Shown in pieces: positions 1 to 10,152 of a DNA stretch of 64,000 nucleotides. The stretch lies in assembly GCF_020523795.1 (NCBI RefSeq), contig NZ_JAJALI010000011.1, positions 1 to 64,000 of the forward strand, read 5' to 3'. Below the pieces are notes generated by a model that was not told the DNA's origin, did not search any database, and was given only the letters and a program-made list of their open reading frames with translations. Within the stretch, counting starts at the first letter, position 1; every line of letters starts with the position of its first letter. Source of the DNA: Ancylobacter sp. Lp-2 (lineage in GTDB: Bacteria; Pseudomonadota; Alphaproteobacteria; Rhizobiales; Xanthobacteraceae). The position numbers and the translations under genes are program-made.

Positions 1-462
<462 letters not shown>

Positions 463-480
463 AGTAGGAAGCAAATCCCG

Positions 481-511
481 AGGGGCGCCGGTTCGCCTGC
501 GCCCCTTTTTC
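481..511 (+). terminator. Rho-independent terminator after tuf
   Basis: An 8-bp perfect stem (AGGGGCGC at 481-488 with GCGCCCCT at 499-506) encloses a 10-base loop and runs straight into TTTTT. It lies 19 bases after the tuf stop, so it should separate the str operon from the S10 operon and place an rpsJ promoter in the remaining 54 bases. I could not pick a convincing -35/-10 pair there. Confidence 0.85.
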
Positions 512-565
512 GTGGAGCTCGTAATAGAGCCCTATTGGCGAGCCCTCTGGGAGCCTTGAAGTCAA

Positions 566-874
566 ATGAACGGCCAGAACATTCGGATCCGCCTGAAGGC
601 GTTCGATCACCGTATATTGGACGCCTCCACGCGCGAAATCGTCAACACGGCGAAGCGCACCGGCGCCCAGGTTCGCGGACCTATCCCGCTGCCGACGCGG
701 ATCGAGAAATTCACGGTCAACCGCTCTCCTCACGTCGACAAGAAGTCGCGTGAGCAGTTCGAGATGCGGACGCATAAGCGTCTGCTGGACATTGTCGACC
801 CGACCCCCCAGACCGTGGACGCGCTGATGAAGCTCGACCTCGCTGCGGGTGTCGACGTCGAGATCAAGCTCTGA
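566..874 (+). CDS. rpsJ: 30S ribosomal protein S10
   Basis: S10 is a small-subunit head protein that also acts with NusB in transcription antitermination. The 102-residue length is standard for alphaproteobacteria. The start [15 protein letters not shown] and the motif [20 protein letters not shown] are diagnostic. It is the first gene of the S10 operon, just after the tuf terminator, and is followed 21 bases later by rplC. A start further upstream in this frame is not supported, because the ATG at 566 opens with the conserved N-terminus. Confidence 0.97.
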   Translation: MNGQNIRIRLKAFDHRILDASTREIVNTAKRTGAQVRGPIPLPTRIEKFTVNRSPHVDKKSREQFEMRTHKRLLDIVDPTPQTVDALMKLDLAAGVDVEIKL

Positions 875-895
875 GAAAGGCGAGGGGACACGGCC

Positions 896-1639
896 ATGCG
901 GTCAGGCGTCATCGCCCAGAAGGTCGGAATGACCCGCATCTTTACCGATGCAGGCGAGCATATTCCGGTCACTGTGCTGAAAGTCGATAATTGCCAGGTG
1001 GTTGCCCACCGGACGATCGACAAGAACGGATATGTCGCGGTTCAGCTCGGCGTCGGCCGCGCAAAGCCGCAGAACACGACGCGCGCCATGCGCGGGCACT
1101 TCGCTGTGGCGAAGGTCGAGCCCAAGCGCAAGCTCGCCGAGTTCCGCGTCGAGGAAGACGGGCTCATCCCGGTCGGGGCTGAGCTCACGGTGGACCATTT
1201 CGTGGTCGGTCAGTTCGTCGACGTGACGGGGACCTCCACCGGTAAGGGTTTTGCCGGCGGCATGAAGCGTCACAACTTCGGCGGTCTGCGCGCCACCCAC
1301 GGCGTGTCGGTCTCGCACCGTTCGATCGGTTCGACCGGTGGCCGTCAGGACCCGGGCAAGACCTTCAAGAACAAGAAGATGCCCGGTCACATGGGCGTCG
1401 AGACCGTGACCACCCAGAATCTCAAGGTGGTGCTCACGGATGTGGAGCGCGGCCTGATCGCCGTCGAAGGCGCGGTTCCCGGCACCAAGGGTGGCTGGAT
1501 CATCGTCGCCGACGCGGTGAAGCGGGCACTGCCGGCCGAAGCGCCGAAGCCGGGCAAGTTCCGGCTGCCGGGCGAGGCTGAAGCTCCTGCCGCCGACGTC
1601 GCTCCGGCGGCTGAGGCTGCGACCGAGGAGACCGTGTGA
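896..1639 (+). CDS. rplC: 50S ribosomal protein L3
   Basis: L3 binds near the 3' end of 23S rRNA and nucleates large-subunit assembly. The N-terminus [16 protein letters not shown] and the central segment with [10 protein letters not shown] and [23 protein letters not shown] are typical. The protein is 247 residues, longer than the E. coli protein. The extra length is an Ala/Pro/Glu-rich tail after about residue 215, common in Rhizobiales. The TGA stop shares its last base with the rplD ATG, so the two are translationally coupled. Confidence 0.97.
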   Translation: MRSGVIAQKVGMTRIFTDAGEHIPVTVLKVDNCQVVAHRTIDKNGYVAVQLGVGRAKPQNTTRAMRGHFAVAKVEPKRKLAEFRVEEDGLIPVGAELTVDHFVVGQFVDVTGTSTGKGFAGGMKRHNFGGLRATHGVSVSHRSIGSTGGRQDPGKTFKNKKMPGHMGVETVTTQNLKVVLTDVERGLIAVEGAVPGTKGGWIIVADAVKRALPAEAPKPGKFRLPGEAEAPAADVAPAAEAATEETV

Positions 1640-2259
1640 TGGAACTCGCCGTCAAAACTCTCGAAGGGGCCGATGCCGGCTCCGTGACGCTGTCGGACGA
1701 GATCTTCGGTCTCGAGCCCCGCCAGGACATCCTGCACCGCATGGTGGTGTGGCAGCTTGCCCGCCGCCAGGCCGGCACGCACCAGACCCTGTCGCGCGCT
1801 GACGTCAACCGCACCAAGCGGAAGATGTACAAGCAGAAGGGCACTGGCGGCGCTCGCCACGGTGCGGCTTCCGCTCCGCAGTTCCGCGGCGGCGCCAAGG
1901 CGTTCGGCCCGGTGCAGCGCAGCCATGCTTCCGACCTTCCCAAGAAGGTCCGGGCGCTGGCGCTGAAGCACGCGCTGTCGGTGAAGGCGAAGGAACAGCA
2001 GATCATCGTTCTCGATGACGCGACCCTCGCCGAGCCGAAGACCAAGCTGCTCAAGGAGCGGCTGGCGTCTCTCGGCCTGTCCAACGCGCTGGTGATTTCC
2101 GGTGCCGAGGTGGATCCGAACTTCGGTCTTGCCTCGCGCAACATCATCCACCTCGACGTGCTGCCCGTGCAGGGCATCAACGTCTACGACATCCTGCGTC
2201 GCCAGACTCTGGTGCTGACGAAGGCGGCTGTCGACGCTCTGGAGGCGCGCTTCAAATGA
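1639..2259 (+). CDS. rplD: 50S ribosomal protein L4
   Basis: L4 binds 23S rRNA domain I and lines the exit tunnel with its extended loop. It has 206 residues with the tunnel-loop signature [18 protein letters not shown] and the downstream RGGAKAFGP. The ATG at 1639 overlaps the rplC stop by one base (TGATG). A GTG one codon earlier is in frame, but ATG is preferred. The end overlaps rplW by four bases (ATGA). In enterobacteria L4 autoregulates this operon through the S10 leader; no matching leader structure was identified here. Confidence 0.97.
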   Translation: MELAVKTLEGADAGSVTLSDEIFGLEPRQDILHRMVVWQLARRQAGTHQTLSRADVNRTKRKMYKQKGTGGARHGAASAPQFRGGAKAFGPVQRSHASDLPKKVRALALKHALSVKAKEQQIIVLDDATLAEPKTKLLKERLASLGLSNALVISGAEVDPNFGLASRNIIHLDVLPVQGINVYDILRRQTLVLTKAAVDALEARFK

Positions 2260-2552
2260 GTCTCGATCCGCGCCACTACGACGTGATCGTGTCCCCGGTG
2301 ATCACCGAGAAGGCCACGGCTGCGTCCGAGCATAACAAGGTCGTCTTCAAGGTTGCTCTGACGGCTACCAAGCCGCAGATCAAGGAAGCGGTCGAGAAGC
2401 TCTTCGACGTCAAGGTCGTGAGCGTCAACACGCTGGTCCGCAAGGGGAAGACCAAGGTCTTCAAGGGCCGCAAGGGCGTGCAGAACGACGTGAAGAAGGC
2501 GGTTGTGACCCTCGCCGAGGGCCACACCATCGACATCACGACGGGTCTGTGA
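2256..2552 (+). CDS. rplW: 50S ribosomal protein L23
   Basis: L23 sits at the polypeptide exit and is the docking site for trigger factor and SRP. The 98 residues show the family pattern: SPVITEKA near the N-terminus, then [15 protein letters not shown] and the basic [12 protein letters not shown] loop. The start overlaps the rplD stop as ATGA, and rplB follows after 22 bases. No anomalies in length or composition. Confidence 0.97.
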   Translation: MSLDPRHYDVIVSPVITEKATAASEHNKVVFKVALTATKPQIKEAVEKLFDVKVVSVNTLVRKGKTKVFKGRKGVQNDVKKAVVTLAEGHTIDITTGL

Positions 2553-2574
2553 GCCGGGACAAGGGATCAGAGAC

Positions 2575-3408
2575 ATGGCGCTCAAAACCTTCAAGCCGGT
2601 AACGCCGAGCCTCCGTCAGCTCGTCATCGTCGACCGCTCGGGCCTGTACAAGGGCAAGCCGGTCAAGACGCTGACCGAAGGCAAGACGGAAGCTGGCGGC
2701 CGCAACAACACCGGTCGCGTGACCGTTCGCTTCCGCGGCGGCGGCCACAAGCAGTCGTACCGCCTGGTCGACTTCAAGCGCGCCAAGCGCGATGTGCCGG
2801 CCGTGGTCGAGCGGATCGAGTACGACCCGAACCGCACGGCGTTCATCGCCCTCATCAAGTATGAGGACGGCGAGCTCTCCTACATCCTCGCTCCGCAGCG
2901 TCTCGCTGTGGGCGACAAGGTGATCGCCTCGAAGAGCGTCGATGTGAAGCCCGGCAACACCGCGCCGCTCGGCAATCTGCCGGTCGGCACGATCGTGCAC
3001 AATGTCGAGATGAAGATCGGCAAGGGTGGCCAGATTGCCCGCTCCGCCGGCTCTTATGCGCAGATCGTCGGCCGCGACAACGGCTACGTGATCATCCGCC
3101 TGAACTCGGGTGAGCAGCGTCTGATCCACGGCGAGTGCTGCGGAACGGTGGGTGCGGTTTCCAACCCGGACCACATGAACACCAACCTCGGCAAGGCCGG
3201 CCGCAAGCGCTGGCTGGGCCGCATGCCGCATAACCGTGGTGTGACCATGAACCCGGTCGACCATCCGCACGGCGGCGGCGAAGGCCGCACCTCGGGCGGC
3301 CGTCATCCGGTTACCCCCTGGGGCTTCCCTACCAAGGGCAAGAAGACCCGGAAGAACAAGTCGACCACGAAGTTCATCGTGTCGAGCCGTCACGCCCGCA
3401 AGAAGTGA
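2575..3408 (+). CDS. rplB: 50S ribosomal protein L2
   Basis: L2 is a primary 23S rRNA binder needed for subunit joining and peptidyl-transferase activity. The 277-residue product carries the conserved [19 protein letters not shown] segment near residue 45 and the C-terminal [14 protein letters not shown], whose histidine is implicated in catalysis-linked structure. It starts [15 protein letters not shown], as in other alphaproteobacteria. It is in operon with rplW upstream and rpsS 17 bases downstream. Confidence 0.98.
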   Translation: MALKTFKPVTPSLRQLVIVDRSGLYKGKPVKTLTEGKTEAGGRNNTGRVTVRFRGGGHKQSYRLVDFKRAKRDVPAVVERIEYDPNRTAFIALIKYEDGELSYILAPQRLAVGDKVIASKSVDVKPGNTAPLGNLPVGTIVHNVEMKIGKGGQIARSAGSYAQIVGRDNGYVIIRLNSGEQRLIHGECCGTVGAVSNPDHMNTNLGKAGRKRWLGRMPHNRGVTMNPVDHPHGGGEGRTSGGRHPVTPWGFPTKGKKTRKNKSTTKFIVSSRHARKK

Positions 3409-3425
3409 GCGAGGGAATCTGAATT

Positions 3426-3704
3426 ATGTCTCGATCGGTCTGGAAAGGTCCGTTCGTCGACGGCTACCTCCTCAAGAAGGCGGAAGCCGTGCGCGCCTCG
3501 GGGCGCCACGAGGTGGTCAAGATCTGGAGCCGTCGCTCCACGATCCTGCCCCAGTTCGTGGGGATCACCTTCGGCGTCTATAACGGTAACAAGCATGTCC
3601 CGGTCTCGGTGAACGAGGACATGGTCGGCCACAAGTTCGGCGAGTTCGCCCCGACCCGTACCTATTACGGGCATGCGGCGGACAAGAAAGCCAAGCGGAA
3701 GTAG
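3426..3704 (+). CDS. rpsS: 30S ribosomal protein S19
   Basis: S19 forms a complex with S13 in the 30S head and contacts the A-site tRNA region. The 92-residue length is typical. The N-terminus [19 protein letters not shown] and the motifs [13 protein letters not shown] and [16 protein letters not shown] are diagnostic. It follows rplB by 17 bases and precedes rplV by 11 bases. Confidence 0.97.
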   Translation: MSRSVWKGPFVDGYLLKKAEAVRASGRHEVVKIWSRRSTILPQFVGITFGVYNGNKHVPVSVNEDMVGHKFGEFAPTRTYYGHAADKKAKRK

Positions 3705-3715
3705 AGGCAAGGGTC

Positions 3716-4096
3716 ATGGGAAAGGCAGCTCGTCCGCGCACGCTCGCGGATACGGAAGCCAAGGCGGTTGCGCGTAACCTTCGCGTCAGCCCCCAGAAGC
3801 TCAACCTCGTCGCGGGTCTGATCCGCGGGAAGAAGGTCGCGACCGCGCTCGCCGACCTGCAGTTCTCCCGCAAGCGGATCGCCGGCGACGTCAAGAAGTG
3901 CCTGGAATCGGCGATCGCGAATGCCGAGAACAATCATGAGCTGGACGTCGACGATCTCATCGTCGCGGAAGCCCATGTCGGCAAGGGCCTCGTCATGAAG
4001 CGTTTCGCCGCCCGCGCCCGCGGTCGTGCGAGCCGCATCGAGAAGCCGTTCTCGCATATCACCATCGTGGTGCGTGAAGTCGAGGAGAAGGCCTGA
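3716..4096 (+). CDS. rplV: 50S ribosomal protein L22
   Basis: L22 spans 23S rRNA domains and its beta-hairpin lines the exit tunnel near the macrolide site. The 126-residue protein shows the conserved [18 protein letters not shown] early segment. The tunnel hairpin is [21 protein letters not shown] near the C-terminus. The final base of the stop overlaps the rpsC ATG, so S3 is translationally coupled to it. Confidence 0.97.
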   Translation: MGKAARPRTLADTEAKAVARNLRVSPQKLNLVAGLIRGKKVATALADLQFSRKRIAGDVKKCLESAIANAENNHELDVDDLIVAEAHVGKGLVMKRFAARARGRASRIEKPFSHITIVVREVEEKA

Positions 4097-4803
4097 TGGG
4101 TCAGAAGGTCAACCCGGTCGGGCTCCGGCTCGGCATCAACCGCACCTGGGATTCGCGCTGGTTCGCCAGCAAGGGCGAATACGGCCAGCTGCTGCACGAG
4201 GACATCAAGATCCGCGAGATGCTGCAGAAGCTGCTCAAGCAGGCTGCGGTCTCCAAGATCGTGATCGAGCGTCCGCACAAGAAGTGCCGCGTGACCATTC
4301 ACTCGGCGCGTCCGGGTGTGGTGATCGGCAAGAAGGGCGCGGACATCGACAAGCTGCGCAAGAAGGTCGCCGAGATGACCAGCTCGGAGGTTTTCATCAA
4401 CATCGTCGAGATCCGCAAGCCGGAAATCGACGCGCGCCTCGTTGCCGAATCAATCGCCCAGCAGCTCGAGCGTCGCGTCGCTTTCCGTCGCGCAATGAAG
4501 CGCGCGGTGCAGTCCGCGATGCGTCTCGGGGCCGAAGGCATCCGTATCAACTGCTCCGGCCGCCTTGGCGGCGCGGAAATTGCGCGTCTGGAGTGGTATC
4601 GTGAAGGGCGCGTGCCGCTTCACACCTTGCGCGCGGACGTAGATTACGGTACTGCCACCGCCTTCACGACCTACGGCACCTGTGGTGTCAAAGTCTGGAT
4701 CTTCAAGGGCGAAATCCTCGAGCACGATCCGATGGCGCAGGATAAGCGTCTTTCGGACAACGAGCCGTCGGGTGGTCGTCCCTCGCGCCGCGACGCGGCG
4801 TGA
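4096..4803 (+). CDS. rpsC: 30S ribosomal protein S3
   Basis: S3 lies at the mRNA entry tunnel and contributes to ribosomal helicase activity. The 235 residues include the N-terminal [16 protein letters not shown] and a KH domain with [15 protein letters not shown] at about 74-88. The C-terminal domain carries [34 protein letters not shown]. The tail after about residue 215 is basic and low complexity, as in relatives. It overlaps the rplV stop by one base; rplP follows after 32 bases. Confidence 0.97.
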   Translation: MGQKVNPVGLRLGINRTWDSRWFASKGEYGQLLHEDIKIREMLQKLLKQAAVSKIVIERPHKKCRVTIHSARPGVVIGKKGADIDKLRKKVAEMTSSEVFINIVEIRKPEIDARLVAESIAQQLERRVAFRRAMKRAVQSAMRLGAEGIRINCSGRLGGAEIARLEWYREGRVPLHTLRADVDYGTATAFTTYGTCGVKVWIFKGEILEHDPMAQDKRLSDNEPSGGRPSRRDAA

Positions 4804-4835
4804 GTTTTGACGGATAAGGAATTAAGAGGCGCGAC

Positions 4836-5249
4836 ATGCTGCAACCAAAGCGCACGAAGTTCCGCAAGCAGTTCAAAGGCCGTATCCACGGCGTTGCGAA
4901 AGGCGGAACTGACCTCAACTTCGGCCAGTTCGGGCTGAAGGCGATCGAGCCGGAGCGGGTGACCGCTCGCCAGATCGAAGCCGCGCGCCGCGCGCTGACC
5001 CGTCACATGAAGCGTGCGGGCCGGGTGTGGATCCGGGTGTTCCCGGACGTGCCGGTGTCGAAGAAGCCGACCGAAGTCCGCATGGGTAAGGGCAAGGGCG
5101 CTCCCGAATTTTGGGCCGCCAAGGTCAAGCCCGGCCGCATCATGTTCGAGATCGATGGCGTGAGCCAGGAGATCGCCAAGGAAGCGCTGACGCTCGCTGC
5201 TGCCAAGCTGCCGATCAAGACGCGCTTCGTCGAACGTATCGCCGAGTGA
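4836..5249 (+). CDS. rplP: 50S ribosomal protein L16
   Basis: L16 organises the A-site tRNA binding region of the 50S subunit. The 137 residues start [16 protein letters not shown]. They contain [29 protein letters not shown], which includes the arginine hydroxylated in some bacteria, then [29 protein letters not shown]. It is followed by rpmC after 11 bases holding a GGAGG ribosome binding site. Confidence 0.97.
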   Translation: MLQPKRTKFRKQFKGRIHGVAKGGTDLNFGQFGLKAIEPERVTARQIEAARRALTRHMKRAGRVWIRVFPDVPVSKKPTEVRMGKGKGAPEFWAAKVKPGRIMFEIDGVSQEIAKEALTLAAAKLPIKTRFVERIAE

Positions 5250-5260
5250 CGGAGGGAAAC

Positions 5261-5470
5261 ATGACCAAGGCTTCCGACATCCGGACCAAGACCGTCGACG
5301 AGCTCAGCGACCAGCTGCTCGGCCTGAAGAAGGAGCAGTTCAACCTGCGCTTCCAGAAGGCGACCGGTCAGATGGAGAATACCGCGCGCGTGCGTCAGAT
5401 CCGTCGCGATATCGCGCGGATCAAGACGATCCAGGCGCAGAAGGCCGCCGCCGCGGCCCAGGCGAAGTGA
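5261..5470 (+). CDS. rpmC: 50S ribosomal protein L29
   Basis: L29 is a small helical protein beside L23 at the exit tunnel. The reading frame is open upstream, but the true start is the ATG at 5261. It follows GGAGGGAAAC and gives the conserved [19 protein letters not shown], then [35 protein letters not shown]. The product is 69 residues with an Ala/Gln-rich end, the usual length. rpsQ follows after 10 bases. Confidence 0.96.
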   Translation: MTKASDIRTKTVDELSDQLLGLKKEQFNLRFQKATGQMENTARVRQIRRDIARIKTIQAQKAAAAAQAK

Positions 5471-5480
5471 GGAGATAACG

Positions 5481-5729
5481 ATGCCGAAGCGTTTGCTGCA
5501 GGGCGTCGTGGTGAGCGACAAGCAGGACAAGACCGTCGTGGTCCGTGTCGAGCGTCGTTTCACGCATCCGCTGCTGAAGAAGACCGTCCGCCGTTCCAAG
5601 AAGTATCACGCCCATGACGAGGCGAATGCGTGGAAGGAAGGCGATACCGTGTGGATCGAGGAGAGCCGTCCTCTGTCCAAGCTGAAGAACTGGATCGTCG
5701 TCCAGGGCGAGAAGCGGGCGGAAGTCTGA
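5481..5729 (+). CDS. rpsQ: 30S ribosomal protein S17
   Basis: S17 is a primary 16S rRNA binding OB-fold protein. The 82 residues show [30 protein letters not shown]... split here as [19 protein letters not shown], then KKYHAHDE and a C-terminal [10 protein letters not shown]-type segment ([15 protein letters not shown]). It is preceded by AGGAGATAACG. After it the operon has a 98-base spacer before rplN, with no ORF or clear terminator. Confidence 0.97.
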   Translation: MPKRLLQGVVVSDKQDKTVVVRVERRFTHPLLKKTVRRSKKYHAHDEANAWKEGDTVWIEESRPLSKLKNWIVVQGEKRAEV

Positions 5730-5827
5730 GCTTCCAGCCTGGACTCCACGAATGAGCTTCCCGGAAACGGGGTTGAGGGTGCGCCAGCTTCACCGCAGCG
5801 CGCAGTTTTACGAGAAATAGGTGCGTC

Positions 5828-6196
5828 ATGATCCAGATGCAGACCAATCTCGACGTGGCGGACAATTCCGGTGCGCGTCGCGTTATGTGCATCAAGGTGC
5901 TTGGCGGTTCTAAGCGGAAATACGCTCATGTCGGCGACATCATCGTGGTGTCGGTGAAGGAAGCCATTCCGCGTGGCCGCGTGAAGAAGGGCGACGTGAT
6001 GAAGGCGGTGGTCGTTCGTACCGCCAAGGACATCCGTCGCGTCGACGGTTCGGTGATCCGCTTCGACCGCAATGCGGCCGTGCTGATCAACAACAACAAG
6101 GAGCCGGTCGGCACCCGTATCTTCGGGCCGGTTCCGCGCGAGCTTCGCGCCAAGAACCACATGAAGATCATCTCGCTGGCGCCGGAGGTGCTGTGA
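5828..6196 (+). CDS. rplN: 50S ribosomal protein L14
   Basis: L14 contacts 16S rRNA at an intersubunit bridge and is the target of ribosome silencing factor RsfS. The 122 residues are standard, with [17 protein letters not shown] at the start, [15 protein letters not shown], and a C-terminus [18 protein letters not shown]. The stop and the rplX ATG overlap by one base (TGATG). This is the first gene of the spc-type block. Confidence 0.97.
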   Translation: MIQMQTNLDVADNSGARRVMCIKVLGGSKRKYAHVGDIIVVSVKEAIPRGRVKKGDVMKAVVVRTAKDIRRVDGSVIRFDRNAAVLINNNKEPVGTRIFGPVPRELRAKNHMKIISLAPEVL

Positions 6197-6513
6197 TGGC
6201 GGCGAAGATTAAGAAGGGCGACAAAGTCGTCGTTCTCGCCGGCCGCGACAAGGGTCGCTCCGGCGAGGTCATTTCGGTTCTTCCCAAGGAAGGCACCGCG
6301 AAGGTTCGCGGCGTCAACCTGGTGAAGCGCCACCAGCGGCAGAGCGCGAACCAGGAAGGCGGGATCATCTCCAAGGAGGCCCCGATCGACCTGTCGAACA
6401 TCGCGATCGCCGATCCGAAGGATGGCAAGCCGACCCGCGTCGGTTTCCTTGTGCAGGCTGACGGCACCAAGGTGCGCGTCGCCAAGCGCTCGGGGGAGAA
6501 GATCGATGGCTGA
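6196..6513 (+). CDS. rplX: 50S ribosomal protein L24
   Basis: L24 is an early assembly protein with a KOW motif. From the ATG at 6196 it is 105 residues. The KOW region is [21 protein letters not shown] at about residues 4-24, followed by [16 protein letters not shown] one codon upstream is in frame, but the ATG overlaps the rplN stop and is preferred. The last eight bases overlap rplE, a tight coupling. Confidence 0.96.
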   Translation: MAAKIKKGDKVVVLAGRDKGRSGEVISVLPKEGTAKVRGVNLVKRHQRQSANQEGGIISKEAPIDLSNIAIADPKDGKPTRVGFLVQADGTKVRVAKRSGEKIDG

Positions 6514-7063
6514 GGTTAGCTATAGCCCGCGGCTGAAGTCCTTTTATCAGGACGAGATCCGCAAGCAGATGATCGAGCAGTTCGGCTACAAGAACCCCAT
6601 GGAAGTGCCGACGATCGAGAAGGTCGTCATCAACATGGGTGTTGGCGAGGCTACTGCCGATACCAAGAAGGTGCAGACCGCTGCGGCGGACCTCGCGCAG
6701 ATCGCCGGTCAGAAGCCGGTCGTGACGCGTGCCCGTCAGGCGATCTCGAACTTCAAGCTGCGCGAGAACCAGCCGGTCGGCGCGAAGGTGACCCTTCGCA
6801 AGACCCGGATGTTCGAGTTCATCGACCGCCTGGTCACGATCGCGCTGCCGCGCGTGCGTGACTTCCGCGGCCTGAACCCGAAGAGCTTTGATGGCCGTGG
6901 CAATTTCGCCATGGGCATCAAGGAGCACATCGTGTTCCCGGAGATCAACTACGACAAGGTTGATCAGATGTGGGGCATGGACATTATCGTCTGCACGACG
7001 GCGAAGACGGACGAAGAGGCGCGTGCGCTTCTGAAGGCCTTCAACTTCCCGTTCCGGCAGTAA
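6506..7063 (+). CDS. rplE: 50S ribosomal protein L5
   Basis: L5 binds 5S rRNA and contacts P-site tRNA. The frame is open far upstream, but the family N-terminus [19 protein letters not shown] fixes the start at 6506, inside the end of rplX. The product is 185 residues with [32 protein letters not shown] and the C-terminal [19 protein letters not shown]. The start choice gives the usual length for alphaproteobacterial L5. Confidence 0.96.
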   Translation: MAEVSYSPRLKSFYQDEIRKQMIEQFGYKNPMEVPTIEKVVINMGVGEATADTKKVQTAAADLAQIAGQKPVVTRARQAISNFKLRENQPVGAKVTLRKTRMFEFIDRLVTIALPRVRDFRGLNPKSFDGRGNFAMGIKEHIVFPEINYDKVDQMWGMDIIVCTTAKTDEEARALLKAFNFPFRQ

Positions 7064-7080
7064 GCATCCCCTTCCGGCCG

Positions 7081-7095
7081 TGGGGCACAGCCCCA
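7081..7095 (+). other. Small hairpin between rplE and rpsN
   Basis: TGGGGC (7081-7086) and GCCCCA (7090-7095) can pair around a three-base loop in the 59-base rplE-rpsN spacer. There is no T-run, so it is unlikely to terminate. It may be a processing or translational element, or be without function. Confidence 0.35.
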
Positions 7096-7122
7096 AACGC
7101 GGAGAGCTAGGAGCAAAGGCAT

Positions 7123-7428
7123 ATGGCGAAGAAAAGCGCCGTCGAAAAGAACGAACACCGCCGCACGCTGGTGAAGAATGCCGCCGCGAAGCGCGCGCGT
7201 CTCAAGGCCCTTGTCCAGAACAAGGAACTGCCGATCGAGGAGCGCTTCGCCGCGGTCCTCAAGCTGGCCGAGATGCCGCGTAACTCGTCCAAGACCCGCA
7301 TCCGTAACCGGTGCGAAGTGACTGGGCGTCCGCGCGCGTTCTATCGCAAGCTGAAGATGAGCCGCATTGCGCTCCGCGAGCTCGGCTCGCAGGGCCAGGT
7401 GCCCGGCCTCGTCAAGTCGAGCTGGTGA
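7123..7428 (+). CDS. rpsN: 30S ribosomal protein S14 (zinc-free type)
   Basis: S14 is a 30S head protein. The 101-residue product is the long, C-minus form: it has no CxxC...CxxC zinc ribbon. It shows [24 protein letters not shown] near the N-terminus and [27 protein letters not shown] near the end. An AGGAG site lies eight bases before the ATG. rpsH follows after 13 bases. Confidence 0.97.
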   Translation: MAKKSAVEKNEHRRTLVKNAAAKRARLKALVQNKELPIEERFAAVLKLAEMPRNSSKTRIRNRCEVTGRPRAFYRKLKMSRIALRELGSQGQVPGLVKSSW

Positions 7429-7441
7429 GGAGGGTCGACCC

Positions 7442-7840
7442 ATGTCCACGTCCGATCCCATTGGTGATCTGATCACCCGCATCCGCAACGCGCAGATGCG
7501 CCGTAAGGAAAAGATCTCGACCCCCGGCTCGCGTCTGCGTGCGTCGGTTCTCGAGGTTCTCGCGGCCGAAGGCTTCATCCGGGGCTATTCCACCTCGGAG
7601 CCGGTCAACGGCCGCAGCGAGTTCGAGATCGAGCTGAAGTACTATGACGGCGAGCCGGTGATCCGCGAGATCTCCCGCGTCTCGAAGCCGGGTCGCCGCG
7701 TTTATTCGTCGGTGAAGACCCTTCCGCGCGTCGCCAACGGTCTTGGCGTCGCTGTCGTCTCCACGCCCCAGGGCGTGATGGCGGACCACGAAGCCCGCGA
7801 CAAGAACGTGGGCGGCGAGGTCCTCTTCACGGTCTTCTGA
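7442..7840 (+). CDS. rpsH: 30S ribosomal protein S8
   Basis: S8 binds 16S rRNA helix 21 and, in E. coli, represses the spc operon by binding near rplE. The frame is open upstream into rpsN, but the conserved start [22 protein letters not shown] sets the ATG at 7442, preceded by GAGGAGGGTCGACCC. The protein has 132 residues, with the C-terminal [26 protein letters not shown]. Confidence 0.97.
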   Translation: MSTSDPIGDLITRIRNAQMRRKEKISTPGSRLRASVLEVLAAEGFIRGYSTSEPVNGRSEFEIELKYYDGEPVIREISRVSKPGRRVYSSVKTLPRVANGLGVAVVSTPQGVMADHEARDKNVGGEVLFTVF

Positions 7841-7860
7841 TCGGGAAGGAGAGAGAGCAC

Positions 7861-8394
7861 ATGTCCAAGATCGGCAAAGCTACCATCACCGTCCCGGCTG
7901 GTGTCACCGCCAACATTGACGGCCAGTCCGTCAAGGTTAAGGGACCCAAGGGCGCTCTCGAGGTCAAGATCGTCGACGAGATCGACGCCAGCCTCGATGG
8001 CAACGTCATTTCCTTCAAGCCGCGCGGCGAGACCAACCGTCACAAGGCGATGTGGGGTCTGTCCCGCACGCTGGTGTCGAACCTGGTTGAAGGCGTGACC
8101 AAGGGCTTCGAGAAGAAGCTCGAGATCAGCGGCGTCGGCTACAAGGCGGCGGTGCAGGGCAAGAACCTGAACCTCTCGCTCGGTTACAGCCACGACGTGA
8201 TCTACGCGATCCCGGAAGGCATCCAGATCGTCACGCCGAAGCCGACGGAAATCGTCGTCACCGGCATCGACCGTCAGAAGGTCGGGCAGGTCGCCGCCGA
8301 GATCCGCGATTATCGCGGCCCCGAACCCTACAAGGGCAAGGGCGTCAAGTACGCCGGCGAATTCATCTTCCGCAAGGAAGGCAAGAAGAAGTAA
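7861..8394 (+). CDS. rplF: 50S ribosomal protein L6
   Basis: L6 lies near the sarcin-ricin loop and factor-binding site. The 177 residues form two similar domains. They begin [15 protein letters not shown] and contain VKGPKGALE and the C-terminal [29 protein letters not shown], a signature of the family. GGAAGGAGAGAG precedes the ATG. rplR follows 12 bases later. Confidence 0.97.
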   Translation: MSKIGKATITVPAGVTANIDGQSVKVKGPKGALEVKIVDEIDASLDGNVISFKPRGETNRHKAMWGLSRTLVSNLVEGVTKGFEKKLEISGVGYKAAVQGKNLNLSLGYSHDVIYAIPEGIQIVTPKPTEIVVTGIDRQKVGQVAAEIRDYRGPEPYKGKGVKYAGEFIFRKEGKKK

Positions 8395-8406
8395 CGGATC
8401 GGTACC

Positions 8407-8769
8407 ATGGCAAAGTTTCAGGACGCTACCGAGCGCCGTAAGGCGCGTGTCCGCCGGGCCCTGCGCTCGGCGGCGAACGGGCGGCCGCGCCTCTCGGTGC
8501 ATCGCTCGTCGAAGCACATCTATGCGCAGGTCATCGACGATGCGCGCGGCGTGACCATCGCCGCCGCCTCGACGATCGAGAAGGATCTGCGGGGAAGCCT
8601 CAAGACCGGCGCGGATGTCGCGGCGGCTGCGGCGATCGGCAAGCTCGTGGCGGAACGTGCCGTCGCGGCCGGTGTGAAGGACGTGGTCTTCGACCGCGGC
8701 GCCTTCATCTATCACGGCCGCGTCAAGGCGCTCGCCGAGGCCGCCCGCGAGGGCGGACTCAACTTCTAA
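8407..8769 (+). CDS. rplR: 50S ribosomal protein L18
   Basis: L18 binds 5S rRNA in the central protuberance. The 120-residue protein shows [22 protein letters not shown] at its start, then HIYAQVIDD and a C-terminal [26 protein letters not shown]. It lies between rplF and rpsE, with a 40-base spacer before rpsE. Confidence 0.97.
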   Translation: MAKFQDATERRKARVRRALRSAANGRPRLSVHRSSKHIYAQVIDDARGVTIAAASTIEKDLRGSLKTGADVAAAAAIGKLVAERAVAAGVKDVVFDRGAFIYHGRVKALAEAAREGGLNF

Positions 8770-8809
8770 TCACGAGCGGGATCCCCCGCAGAACGACGAG
8801 GATAAGATC

Positions 8810-9361
8810 ATGGCTCGTGAACGTGAGCGTGAACGCGAAGATCGCGACAACACGTTCGTGGACAAGCTGGTCCACATCAACCGTGTCGCGAAGGTTGTGA
8901 AGGGTGGCCGTCGTTTCGGCTTCGCCGCGCTGGTCGTCGTAGGCGACCAGAAGGGTCGCGTCGGCTTCGGCCACGGCAAGGCCCGCGAAGTGCCGGAAGC
9001 CATCCGCAAGGCCACGGATGCCGCTAAGCGCGCGCTGATCCGCGTGCCGCTGCGCGAAGGCCGTACCCTGCACCATGACGTGCATGGTCACCACGGCGCC
9101 GGCAAGGTGGTGCTCCGCGCCGCCCCGGCGGGTACCGGCATCATCGCCGGCGGCCCGATGCGCGCCGTCTTCGAGACGCTGGGCATGCAGGACGTGGTGG
9201 CGAAGTCGTTCGGCTCGTCCAACCCGTACAACATGGTTCGGGCGACCTTCGATGCGCTGAAGAACCAGGACAGCCCGCGTCTGGTTGCGGCGCGCCGCAG
9301 CCTCAAGGTGTCGCAGCTTCAGTCGCGCCGTCGCATCGACGACGCCGAAGCGACCGATTGA
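8810..9361 (+). CDS. rpsE: 30S ribosomal protein S5
   Basis: S5 contributes to decoding fidelity and mRNA entry. The 183 residues start with an Arg/Glu-rich segment ([11 protein letters not shown]), as in related alphaproteobacteria. The S5 domain then has [23 protein letters not shown] and the downstream [15 protein letters not shown], and the C-terminal domain has [17 protein letters not shown]. The stop lies 29 bases before rpmD. Confidence 0.97.
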   Translation: MAREREREREDRDNTFVDKLVHINRVAKVVKGGRRFGFAALVVVGDQKGRVGFGHGKAREVPEAIRKATDAAKRALIRVPLREGRTLHHDVHGHHGAGKVVLRAAPAGTGIIAGGPMRAVFETLGMQDVVAKSFGSSNPYNMVRATFDALKNQDSPRLVAARRSLKVSQLQSRRRIDDAEATD

Positions 9362-9390
9362 CGCGCTTCGGACAGGGATTGGAGCGTATC

Positions 9391-9582
9391 ATGGCGAAGA
9401 GCACCAAGACGATCACGGTCGAGCAGGTCGGTTCCCCGATCCGCCGGCCGGAAGACCAGCGGGCGACGCTCGTCGGTCTCGGACTGAACAAGATCGGGCG
9501 TCAGGCGACGCTCGAGGATACCCCGGCCGTGCGTGGCATGATCCAGAAGGTCCGCCACCTCGTTCGCGTCGTCGAAGCGTGA
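9391..9582 (+). CDS. rpmD: 50S ribosomal protein L30
   Basis: L30 is a small domain-II/5S-region protein of the large subunit. The ATG at 9391, after TTGGAGCGTATC, gives the conserved [19 protein letters not shown] and 63 residues. An in-frame ATG-like start at 9358 would add 11 unconserved residues and overlap rpsE. The downstream [25 protein letters not shown] confirms the family. Confidence 0.95.
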   Translation: MAKSTKTITVEQVGSPIRRPEDQRATLVGLGLNKIGRQATLEDTPAVRGMIQKVRHLVRVVEA

Positions 9583-9604
9583 CGGCGGGTAGAGGAGACA
9601 GGCG

Positions 9605-10096
9605 ATGAGCAACCTCAACGATATCAAGGACAATGACGGCTCGCGCAAGAAGCGCATGCGCGTCGGTCGTGGCATCGGTTCGGGCAAGGGCAAGACCGGC
9701 GGCCGTGGCGTGAAGGGTCAGACCTCGCGCACCGGCGTCGCGATCAAGGGCTTCGAAGGCGGTCAGATGCCCCTGCATCGCCGTCTGCCCAAGCGCGGCT
9801 TCCACAACATCTTCGCGCTGGACTGGAACGAGGTTACCCTCGGCCGCATCCAGACCGCGATCGATGCCGGCAAGCTGGATGCCAAGCAGCCCGTGACCGA
9901 GGCGGCCCTGGTCGCCGCCGGCGCGTTGCGCCGTGCCAAGGCTGGCGTGCGCGTGCTGGGTTCCGGCGAGCTGACCGCGAAGATTTCGCTGGACGTGGCG
10001 CATGCCACCAAGTCGGCGATCGCGGCGGTCGAGAAGGCCGGCGGCACCGTGACGCTGCCGGCGGCGCCGGAGACCACTGGCGAAACGGAGGCCTGA
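9605..10096 (+). CDS. rplO: 50S ribosomal protein L15
   Basis: L15 is a late assembly protein of the 50S subunit. The 163-residue product carries the glycine-rich N-terminal segment [21 protein letters not shown] followed by [17 protein letters not shown]. The C-terminal half, with [12 protein letters not shown], matches the globular domain. The stop codon lies within the stem of a hairpin before secY. Confidence 0.97.
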   Translation: MSNLNDIKDNDGSRKKRMRVGRGIGSGKGKTGGRGVKGQTSRTGVAIKGFEGGQMPLHRRLPKRGFHNIFALDWNEVTLGRIQTAIDAGKLDAKQPVTEAALVAAGALRRAKAGVRVLGSGELTAKISLDVAHATKSAIAAVEKAGGTVTLPAAPETTGETEA

Positions 10097-10112
10097 CGCT
10101 TAAGTCAGGCCT
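10089..10112 (+). other. Hairpin spanning the rplO stop codon
   Basis: AGGCCTGAC (10089-10097) and GTCAGGCCT (10104-10112) form a perfect 9-bp stem with a 6-base loop. The stem contains the rplO TGA. No T-run follows, so it is more likely an attenuation, processing or stability element between the ribosomal genes and secY than a true terminator. Confidence 0.5.
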
Positions 10113-10152
10113 TCCGAATTGATACAGGGCACAGGCGAGGAGCGCAGCCACC

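Noticed and set aside
8810-8850. CGTGAACGTGAGCGTGAACGCGAAG as a DNA repeat or CRISPR-like array
   Set aside because: It is the codon pattern of the Arg/Glu repeat at the start of S5, common in alphaproteobacterial S5.
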